DNA from: an uncultured Collinsella sp.
GTDB taxonomy: Bacteria; Actinomycetota; Coriobacteriia; Coriobacteriales; Coriobacteriaceae
Direction of reading: 5' to 3'
DNA: 6,245 bases
Assembly (NCBI GenBank): GCA_900757465.1
Contig: CAAENY010000069.1
Coordinates: forward strand, 1 to 6,245
Part shown: positions 1 through 4,877 of the stretch, in pieces
How positions within the stretch are numbered: the stretch's first letter is position 1
Layout: every line of letters begins with the position of its first letter
Notes under the pieces: model-generated
Databases searched by the model: none
Seen by the model: only the letters and a program-made list of their open reading frames with translations
Told to the model about the DNA's origin: nothing
Position numbers and translations under genes: made by a program

Positions 1-1
1 C

Positions 2-93
2 CCACGGGCCCCGGGCTCGCGTCTAAAGGCGCGGGCCCGGACTTCGTCCAGGCCTAGTGCATCTTGACCCGTGGCGCGCCGGTCGAACCGGCG
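2..93 (-). repeat. Downstream IS end with nested inverted repeats
   Basis: Just after the tnpA stop lies a 7-bp hairpin CGCCGGT/ACCGGCG (77-93, loop CGA). Further out, CCACGGG (2-8) pairs with CCCGTGG (68-74) and encloses an 11-bp stem at 11-21/30-40 with one T-G wobble, whose 8-base loop contains CTAAAG, plus a small GGAC/GTCC stem at 39-49. These fit the structured end expected of an IS200 element. None is followed by a T-run, so I see no tnpA terminator here. Confidence 0.65.
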
Positions 94-96
94 GCA

Positions 97-555
97 TCAC
101 CCCCTCTTGAAGGGGTCCTCGTACTCCTTCACGCTCAGCTTGTCCAGCGCGATGTCGCGGGACTCCTGCTCCCTGATGTACTTGGCGATCGTCGCCTCGT
201 TCAGGCCGACGGTGGACACGTAGTAGCCCTCCGCCCAGAACTTCCTGTTGCCGAACTTGTACTTGAGGTTGGCGTGCCTGTCGAATATCATCAGCGAGCT
301 CTTCCCCTTCAGGTAGCCCATGACGCTCGCGACGCTGTACTTCGGCGGGATCGCCAGCAGCACGTGCACGTGGTCGGGCATCAGGTGCCCCTCGATTATC
401 TCGATCCCCTTGTACTCGCACAGCTTCCTGAGGATCTCCCCTATGTCGCTCCTGATTTGGTTGTAGATCACTTTGCGCCTATACTTCGGCGTGAACACGA
501 TGTGGTACTTGCACATCCACTTCGTGTGGGAAAGGCTGTAGGCCTTCTGGGCCAT
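97..555 (-). CDS. tnpA: IS200 transposase TnpA (HUH Y1 family)
   Basis: This 152-residue protein is a complete IS200/IS605-family Y1 transposase, which cuts and joins single-stranded DNA at hairpin ends as a dimer. It shows the family pattern: SLSHTKWMCKYHIVFTPKYRRK at the start, the HUH metal-binding motif in MPDHVHVLL (His62 and His64), GYLKGKSSLMIF, and the catalytic Tyr126 with Gln130 in AKYIREQE. The C-terminus DKLSVKEYEDPFKRG is typical, and the length is normal, so it is probably active. The ATG at 555 is chosen because homologues begin MAQK and an AAGGGG site lies eight bases upstream; the in-frame ATG at 597 would add 14 atypical residues. It points the same way as the BREX genes but lies beyond their terminator. 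Confidence 0.95.
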   Translation of the reverse strand: MAQKAYSLSHTKWMCKYHIVFTPKYRRKVIYNQIRSDIGEILRKLCEYKGIEIIEGHLMPDHVHVLLAIPPKYSVASVMGYLKGKSSLMIFDRHANLKYKFGNRKFWAEGYYVSTVGLNEATIAKYIREQESRDIALDKLSVKEYEDPFKRG

Positions 556-560
556 GGCGA

Positions 561-622
561 CCACCCCTTCGACTCGAATTCTTGACGGCCTGAACAATCG
601 TCAATATCGGTCGGAGGGGTGG
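561..622 (-). promoter_or_regulatory. tnpA leader stem that masks the ribosome binding site
   Basis: In the minus-strand RNA, CCACCCCU (622-615) is perfectly complementary over 8 bases to AGGGGUGG (568-561), which contains the tnpA Shine-Dalgarno. The enclosed loop holds a second 6-bp stem, TTGACG/CGTCAA (604-599 with 587-582), so the structure is nested. A competing small hairpin, GGCTTT/AAAGCC (621-634), overlaps the outer strand. Repression of transposase translation by a leader structure is established for Salmonella IS200; this arrangement is consistent with the same logic. Confidence 0.6.
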
Positions 623-631
623 CTTTGTAAA
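603..631 (-). promoter_or_regulatory. Possible weak tnpA promoter
   Basis: TTTACA (631-626) and GATATT (608-603) are 17 bases apart on the minus strand, with five and four consensus matches. The predicted start near 596 leaves a leader of about 40 bases before tnpA. A transcript starting here would lack the upstream half of the SD-masking stem. Weak promoters are usual for IS200 elements, but this match alone is not strong evidence. Confidence 0.3.
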
Positions 632-642
632 GCCGTTTGTCT

Positions 643-700
643 CCACCCGCGTAGCGGGTGGTTTAAAGCTGGCCGCTGCGCGGCCAGCAGACTAAAGTCT
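643..700 (-). repeat. Upstream IS end with three consecutive hairpins
   Basis: Three perfect inverted repeats follow one another: CCACCCGC/GCGGGTGG (643-661, 3-base loop), GCTGGCCGC/GCGGCCAGC (668-688, 3-base loop) and AGACT/AGTCT (689-700, 2-base loop). Such subterminal hairpins are what HUH transposases of the IS200/IS605 family recognise in single-stranded DNA. The same stems would form in any transcript entering the element and could hinder it. Confidence 0.75.
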
Positions 701-704
701 CGAA

Positions 705-796
705 TAAAAAAGCCGGGGAAAACGTCCCCGGCACTTGGAAGCCCTCTCTTAAGAGATGACCACCTAATATATACCATGAAGTTGGGCGTATATTCA
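705..796 (-). ncRNA. Putative short RNA of about 90 nt
   Basis: The promoter at 803-831 would start transcription near 796 and the intrinsic terminator would stop it near 706-705. Inside are three possible hairpins: ATATAC/GTATAT (788-793 with 769-774), TCTC-TTAA-GAGA (745-756), and the terminator stem. No start codon in this span has a clear ribosome binding site, and the only long frame runs straight through the terminator into the IS element. I match it to no known RNA family. It could instead be the leftover leader of a gene that once lay downstream, before the IS arrived. Confidence 0.35.
706..732 (-). terminator. Intrinsic terminator of the operon
   Basis: On the minus strand GCCGGGGA (732-725) and TCCCCGGC (719-712) form a perfect 8-bp GC-rich stem with a 5-base loop, followed at once by six T residues (711-706). 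It lies about 115 bases after the last operon stop codon. There is no T-run on the other side, so it acts only on minus-strand transcription. It should end transcripts from both the BREX operon and the local promoter, and would shield the IS200 tnpA from read-through. Confidence 0.9.
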
Positions 797-802
797 AGCA
801 TG

Positions 803-831
803 AGTATAAAATACAAACATATGTTCGTCAA
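803..831 (-). promoter_or_regulatory. Near-consensus sigma-A-type promoter reading toward the terminator
   Basis: On the minus strand TTGACG (831-826) and TATACT (808-803) are separated by exactly 17 bases. Each box has five of six consensus bases, in a locally AT-rich stretch within a GC-rich window. The predicted start is near 796. The only thing downstream before the IS element is the intrinsic terminator at 732-706, so the expected product is a short RNA. The promoter lies just after the stop of the 65-residue gene, so operon transcripts would also run through it. Confidence 0.55.
814..827. promoter_or_regulatory. LexA/SOS-box-like operator in the promoter spacer
   Basis: The minus strand reads CGAACATATGTTTG, one base from the symmetrical form CGAACATATGTTCG and close to the Gram-positive LexA (DinR) box CGAAC-N4-GTTCG. 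The exact core palindrome is AACATATGTT (816-825). The site covers the last two bases of the -35 box and most of the spacer, where a bound repressor would block RNA polymerase. The identity of the binding protein is inference; another dimeric repressor could use the same palindrome. Confidence 0.5.
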
Positions 832-846
832 TAGCAAAGGTGGCCA

Positions 847-1044
847 TCATTCAGCGTCGTCATCGACGGCAAGGTCGCGGGGGTCGAGGCCTTCGCGTTC
901 GGCTCGGGCTAGGAGCTCTTGGGGCGATTCGTCCTCGATATCCATCACTTCGAGCATAGCGGCCGGAAAGCCCACGCCCGCCGCGCTCCCCGCACGGTCG
1001 AGCAGACTCTCGCGCAGCTGGTCAACATCAACATCGATCTTCAT
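847..1044 (-). CDS. Small acidic protein of unknown function (65 residues)
   Basis: I cannot assign a function. The ATG at 1044 is preceded by AGGGGG seven bases upstream, and the gene begins 27 bases after the stop of the 454-residue gene, so it looks like the last gene of the operon. The product is strongly acidic, with about 19 Asp/Glu against about 6 Lys/Arg, and ends in a DDD cluster. The N-terminus (MKIDVDVDQLRESLLD) and the segment SPQELLARAEREGLDP look helical, linked by GVGFPAAMLEVMDIED. There are no cysteines, membrane segments or signal peptide. It might be a small partner of the preceding protein or of a BREX component. Its acidity also recalls DNA-mimic proteins, but nothing in the sequence goes beyond charge. 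Confidence 0.75.
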   Translation of the reverse strand: MKIDVDVDQLRESLLDRAGSAAGVGFPAAMLEVMDIEDESPQELLARAEREGLDPRDLAVDDDAE

Positions 1045-1071
1045 GGTGAAACCCCCTACCGGATCAGACCC

Positions 1072-2436
1072 CTACTCAGCAGCGCCGAGCACATTCACGG
1101 CTGCAACGAAAGCCGCAACCTGCTTGTCATCCATCTGTGTGGCCAAACGCCCCACGGGCTCGTCGTAGGCAAACTGTACTTTATCGATAAAGCAATCCCA
1201 GGCACGCTCATCCACACGCACGGCGGCCTCGCAATACTGACTGAGCTTTTTGAGTCCATACCAAAACGCATTCACATGGCGCGCAGGATCCTCATCCAGC
1301 ACACCATCGTAGCGACGCCCGTTAAACTCACGCATGCGCGCCACGGCAACCTCGAGTGAGTCACCGCCATCGGCCGAAGCCTCTTCCACCAGCTCGGGAA
1401 TCGGAGCCTCACGCCGAACATCGTGCCTGGTAGCACCGTCGTACTCGCCCACCAACACATCTTCGTCAAGCCGAGAATCGTAGTCGATATAGCTACTGCC
1501 GCGGCAAATCCCATGCGGCGAGCCAGAGCCAAACGCACAGAATAACCCGCCATCGGCAACAACACACTTATAGGTCTCAAACGACTTCTTAACCTGAGCG
1601 AGCAACTCGGAAAGCTCCCCGGCGTCGCACGCCGCCTCGCATGCAACGCAGGCAGGCTCCGGCAAGGACACTGGCTCAACCACGTTCCCCACAACGCGAG
1701 CGGCACGCTCGGCCCGAAACGCTTGAGCCGCCAAGTGCGCCCGCTGCGCAGCACCGCGCACGTTGGTAAGCTCGCGCTCCAGTGCCACATCGCCAGCAAC
1801 ATCGCCAGCCAAATCGCCCGTAAACCCGTCAGCGCGCTGCGGCCCAGTCGCGCTCAGCTCAGACTCAAACGTCGCTGTGATCATGCCCGCAAGGTCCGTC
1901 GCATCGGCGGCACAACGCAACTGCTCCAGCTGCGTACATAGCAGATCGGCATCCAGGGGCACGGCATCCACAACGCGCACGTCACTCAGGCGTGCCACGC
2001 CCTGCAGCACCATAGCCCCCGCAGCATCGTACGCCGCGCGCACCTTGTCCGCCGTATTCGCACGCAGCTTTACCTCGATAAACGCAAGCGTCTGCTCCAG
2101 GCGGGCCAGCAGCTCGGCCTTGTCCTCCATACGCAAAAAGGCAGCATAGCGCCGCTCCATCTGCAGCGGACCCGCAACGCCCGCCTGCTTGCAAGCGCGC
2201 GCAAGGGCAGCACTCTCAACACGGCGCACATACCCGTCAACGGCCTGCACGGCAGAGTCGCGCGCAGCGTGCTCGGCAGCCTCGACGCCCCTAAGCACGC
2301 CCAACAACTCGCGGGAGCGAGCCTTGCGCAATAACTCCCCGCGATCGTACTGCTCAAGCGCCGTCTGACGCTTGGCCACCGACTCAAAGCCAAACAGCTC
2401 GTCGAGCAGCTCGCCAACAGAACGCTCGCCCGCCAT
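1072..2436 (-). CDS. Uncharacterised 454-residue protein downstream of brxL
   Basis: I do not recognise this protein. The ATG at 2436 has GGAGG seven bases upstream. Residues 1-250 look almost wholly alpha-helical, rich in Ala, Arg, Glu and Leu, with heptad-like stretches around 95-125 and 220-250 that could form coiled coils. A short run at 206-218 repeats the pattern GD(L/V)A. Residues 263-311 hold six cysteines, three of them in CVACEAAC, before the Gly-rich stretch AFGSGSPHGICRG. The C-terminal third is mixed and more distinctive (SSYIDYDSRLDEDVLVGEYDG, NAFWYGLKKLSQYCEAAV, RAWDCFIDKVQFAYDEPVGR). There is no signal peptide, membrane segment, nucleotide-binding loop or nuclease motif that I can see. 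It follows brxL in the same orientation with no terminator between, and precedes the 65-residue gene by 27 bases, so it is probably co-transcribed with the BREX genes. A BREX accessory role is inference from position only. Confidence 0.85.
   Translation of the reverse strand: MAGERSVGELLDELFGFESVAKRQTALEQYDRGELLRKARSRELLGVLRGVEAAEHAARDSAVQAVDGYVRRVESAALARACKQAGVAGPLQMERRYAAFLRMEDKAELLARLEQTLAFIEVKLRANTADKVRAAYDAAGAMVLQGVARLSDVRVVDAVPLDADLLCTQLEQLRCAADATDLAGMITATFESELSATGPQRADGFTGDLAGDVAGDVALERELTNVRGAAQRAHLAAQAFRAERAARVVGNVVEPVSLPEPACVACEAACDAGELSELLAQVKKSFETYKCVVADGGLFCAFGSGSPHGICRGSSYIDYDSRLDEDVLVGEYDGATRHDVRREAPIPELVEEASADGGDSLEVAVARMREFNGRRYDGVLDEDPARHVNAFWYGLKKLSQYCEAAVRVDERAWDCFIDKVQFAYDEPVGRLATQMDDKQVAAFVAAVNVLGAAE
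1787..1822 (-). repeat. Short 12-base tandem repeat inside the 454-residue gene
   Basis: Two near-identical 12-base units (acatcgccagca, acatcgccagcc in plus orientation) are followed by a third, diverged unit. They encode the AGDV-AGDV run near residues 210-217. The repeat keeps the reading frame, so copy changes would only lengthen or shorten a probable linker between the helical half and the Cys-rich region. Confidence 0.6.
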
Positions 2437-2473
2437 GGCAAGGCCTCCTCACGCACTACGCAGCAACATGTAC

Positions 2474-2502
2474 GCGGGGCACCCGAACACCGGACGCCCC
2501 GC
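2474..2502 (-). other. Hairpin in the gap between brxL and the next gene
   Basis: A perfect 7-bp inverted repeat (GCGGGGC at 2474-2480, GCCCCGC at 2496-2502) encloses a 15-base loop that holds a further 3-bp stem (CCG 2483-2485 with CGG 2491-2493). There is no T-run after it on either strand, so it is not a standard intrinsic terminator. It occupies the centre of the 78-base gap after the brxL stop. Possible roles are RNA processing, mRNA stabilisation or partial attenuation; none is shown by the sequence. Confidence 0.5.
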
Positions 2503-2514
2503 ACGCCCGCACTC

Positions 2515-4863
2515 CTACAGATCTAGCGCCTTCTTCGCGGCGTCAACCGGGTCGCCATCCATATAGAACACCGGGCTCAGGCCCGAGATGATCTCGGACG
2601 AAACGCTCTGCAGGCCCGCGTTGGCGCTCAGCGGCAATATCACGCGCTTGGCGCCGGCGTTTTTGGCCACGCGCATAATGTCCTCGAGCCCGCGGATCTC
2701 ATCCATAGAGCCCGACATGCGCAAGATTCCCGGAACCGCCAGCGCGGACATCACCGGGCGGTTGCACGCCGCGGAGCACAGGCCCACAAACTCGGCAAGC
2801 GAGACCTCTTCGGACAGGCCCTTGCTCTGCAGGTCGTTATAGAACAGCAGATAGTCCTTTGAGCCAATGTGCATGCCCGGCGCCACACGGTTCGCCAGGT
2901 TCACAAAGTTGTCGAACGCGGCCTCCAGCGTATCGCGCACCGGCTTGTTAAAGGCAACGCCCTCGTGCTTAAACTTGCACTCGCCGGCGACAGCCTTGTT
3001 CTCCAGCTTGTACACGGCAACCTCGCCGCCCTGCGACCTACCCACGCCAAACACGTGACCGGACAGCAGCGGCCCGTCGGGAATCAACGTATCCTCGGAC
3101 TGCTCCGGCACGCGCACCACGTGCACGTCCTGCGGATTGTCGGCATCCATATAGCCCAGGTTGACGTCGATAAACTCGACGCCCGCCATAATCTTGAGCT
3201 GCTCCTTTACGCGGCGACGGCCCTCGATGGCGTAGTCCAGCAGCCAGCGCACGTCGTCCTTGTCCATGGCCTCGTCGGGGAACAGGAGCTTGGCCAGGCC
3301 GCTAAAGGTCTTGCGCACGGCGATCTCGTCGCGCTTGTTAAAGTCGCTGTTAAAGCGGAAGTACCGATCGATATGGTGCGTAAAGTCCTTGCGGCGCATC
3401 TCCTTGCAAAACTCCGACAGGCAGTCGGTGATCAGGCCATAATGCCCGGTCAGCAGGCTCGACCGCATCTTGGGAATCTCCCAGCCCGGCAGGTAATAGT
3501 GGATACGGTCGAAGAAGGCCGAATCGTTGTTGAACTCCGGCGGGAACGGGTCAAACAGGTGCGTGGTCTTAAGGACGTTTTGCACGGTGTCGTTGATGTT
3601 GCCCTCAAAGACCATGGAGGCATCGGCGTTAATCTGGTCGCGGCCACGCGCGTAGCTGCCGCTGGCCATGTAGTCCTTCATGATCTGCACGGCGTTGGTG
3701 TCCTTAAAGCGCATGCCGGCGACCTCGTCGAACGTCACGCAATCCCAATGGCCCACCAAGCCCACGCGATCGGCGCGCATGGAGTTCATACGGCCGAACA
3801 GGTTGGCCGTGGTGGTCTGGCCGCCCGAAAGCAAGATGGCGTAGGGCGAGACCTCTTTGTAGATATGGCTCTTGCCGGTACCACGGGGACCCAGCTCGCA
3901 TAGGTTGTAGTTGCGCTCGATCAGTGGCACCATGCGCTCGATAAAGTGCAGGCGCTCTTTCTCGGAAAGCTCGCTGGGCTCATAGCCAGCGGAGCGCAGC
4001 AGCATGTTGAGCCATTCGTCGCGCGTAAAGTACTGGCGCTCATCGACCATGGCATCCAGGTCCAGGTTGGGCATCTGGATGGGCGTGAGCGACGCCACGC
4101 TAAACGGAGAGTCCTCGGGTCCGCGCTTTTTGCGCTTGGCCTTGGAGCGGCGTGGCGCATCATCGCCAAAGACCTCCATGCCAAACTCGTCTTCCTCATC
4201 CAAGGGGTGACGATACTCGATGCTCATAATGCACCAAATGCCGCCCTGCAGAATCTTGGAATAGTCGCGCACGTATTCGGCCGGCATCACAAACGGCTCG
4301 ATGGTCAGATTGGCAAACGACGCCACGTAGATGTCTTTGTACTCGTCGAGCTTGGCCGTCACCTTATCGATGATGGTAAAGCGGCCCAGTTCGCGAATCT
4401 TGGACTTAATGCGCTCGGACTCGTCGGGACGCACGTAGTTATCAGTGAGGATTCTGCGGATGCGATCCAGGCCCTCTGCCACGGCTTCCTCGTCATCGGT
4501 CGAGCAGTACATGCCCAGCAGGTACTCCAGCACAAAGGTGGGCACGTTGGCGCCGCGCTTCATAAAGGCCGTCAGGTCCTTGCGCACGATCTTGCCGCCA
4601 AAGTGCTCGAGCAGCTTACCGTCCAACCCGTCCATGTCGTAGCCCTCATCCTCGGGAGCCTCGGCCGCAGCCTGGTCATAGCCATCGGTCGAGGATTCAT
4701 CCCCAGCGAGCGCGGCAGCCTCAACGGGCGCAGCAGCCACCGACTCCGGGGCAGGCGCAACAACCTCAGCCGCCGGCGCCTCCACGGGCACCACGCCTTC
4801 CACCGGCACATCCACATCAATCGAGGGGACTTCCCACAGATCGTCGTCATTGCTATCAAACAT
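2515..4863 (-). CDS. brxL: BREX AAA+ protein BrxL (Lon-like)
   Basis: This 782-residue protein is BrxL, the AAA+ factor at the end of type 1 BREX operons; characterised homologues form MCM-like rings on DNA and are needed for phage restriction. The conserved body starts near residue 83 (LLEHFGGKIVRKDL, then GANVPTFVLEYLLGMYC and NYVRPDESERIKSKIRE). The ATPase core shows Walker A GPRGTGKS at about 325-332, Walker B VTFDE at about 376-380, a sensor-1 Asn in FEGNIN near 419, and a likely arginine finger in FFDRIHYYLPGWEIPKMR near 450. The C-terminal 190 or so residues have the Lon-protease fold pattern (AGAKRVILP, DPVDAAKKAL), but the Lon catalytic Lys position reads Glu in GLE near 727. Two oddities: an acidic, Ala/Pro/Val-rich extension of about 80 residues before the usual start, and a charged insert near 221-250 containing RRSKAKRKKR. 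Start chosen from the AGGAG site 8 bases upstream. Confidence 0.95.
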   Translation of the reverse strand: MFDSNDDDLWEVPSIDVDVPVEGVVPVEAPAAEVVAPAPESVAAAPVEAAALAGDESSTDGYDQAAAEAPEDEGYDMDGLDGKLLEHFGGKIVRKDLTAFMKRGANVPTFVLEYLLGMYCSTDDEEAVAEGLDRIRRILTDNYVRPDESERIKSKIRELGRFTIIDKVTAKLDEYKDIYVASFANLTIEPFVMPAEYVRDYSKILQGGIWCIMSIEYRHPLDEEDEFGMEVFGDDAPRRSKAKRKKRGPEDSPFSVASLTPIQMPNLDLDAMVDERQYFTRDEWLNMLLRSAGYEPSELSEKERLHFIERMVPLIERNYNLCELGPRGTGKSHIYKEVSPYAILLSGGQTTTANLFGRMNSMRADRVGLVGHWDCVTFDEVAGMRFKDTNAVQIMKDYMASGSYARGRDQINADASMVFEGNINDTVQNVLKTTHLFDPFPPEFNNDSAFFDRIHYYLPGWEIPKMRSSLLTGHYGLITDCLSEFCKEMRRKDFTHHIDRYFRFNSDFNKRDEIAVRKTFSGLAKLLFPDEAMDKDDVRWLLDYAIEGRRRVKEQLKIMAGVEFIDVNLGYMDADNPQDVHVVRVPEQSEDTLIPDGPLLSGHVFGVGRSQGGEVAVYKLENKAVAGECKFKHEGVAFNKPVRDTLEAAFDNFVNLANRVAPGMHIGSKDYLLFYNDLQSKGLSEEVSLAEFVGLCSAACNRPVMSALAVPGILRMSGSMDEIRGLEDIMRVAKNAGAKRVILPLSANAGLQSVSSEIISGLSPVFYMDGDPVDAAKKALDL

Positions 4864-4877
4864 AGGGCACACTCCTA
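4864..4877 (-). promoter_or_regulatory. brxL ribosome binding site overlapping the pglZ stop
   Basis: On the minus strand the pglZ stop TAG is the first half of TAGGAG, so the stop codon and the AGGAG Shine-Dalgarno share bases. An 8-base spacer follows and then ATG at 4863. This favours the ATG at 4863 over the in-frame GTG at 4872, which overlaps the Shine-Dalgarno itself and could not use it. The arrangement suggests that ribosomes finishing pglZ re-initiate on brxL. Confidence 0.8.

Larger units (their letters stand above)
1..700 (-). mobile_element. IS200-type insertion sequence (tnpA only)
   Basis: A single tnpA gene is flanked by hairpin-rich, non-coding ends: three hairpins upstream (643-700) and three inverted repeats downstream (2-93). 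No tnpB is present. The total of about 700 bp fits IS200-group elements, which have palindromic subterminal ends instead of terminal inverted repeats and leave no target duplication. The motif CTTTAG occurs at both ends on the minus strand (697-692 and 28-23), inside or beside a hairpin. The upstream boundary is estimated at 689-703, next to the terminator T-tract. The downstream boundary is unclear and may fall just outside the window. Confidence 0.8.

Noticed and set aside
64..585. 173-residue plus-strand frame over the IS element
   Set aside because: It is antisense to tnpA, which carries the HUH and catalytic Tyr motifs.
712..764. Possible tRNA-like fold on the plus strand (GCCGGGGA start)
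   Set aside because: No cloverleaf, anticodon loop or T-loop can be drawn; the stem is part of the minus-strand terminator.
601..837. 78-residue minus-strand reading frame in the gap after the 65-residue gene
   Set aside because: It runs through the intrinsic terminator and the IS end hairpins, and its candidate starts have no clear ribosome binding site. It is better explained as chance.
2869..3903. 344-residue plus-strand reading frame
   Set aside because: It is antisense to the BrxL ATPase and C-terminal domains and resembles no protein I know.
4870..4872. GTG as the start of brxL
   Set aside because: It overlaps the AGGAG ribosome binding site; the ATG at 4863 has correct spacing.
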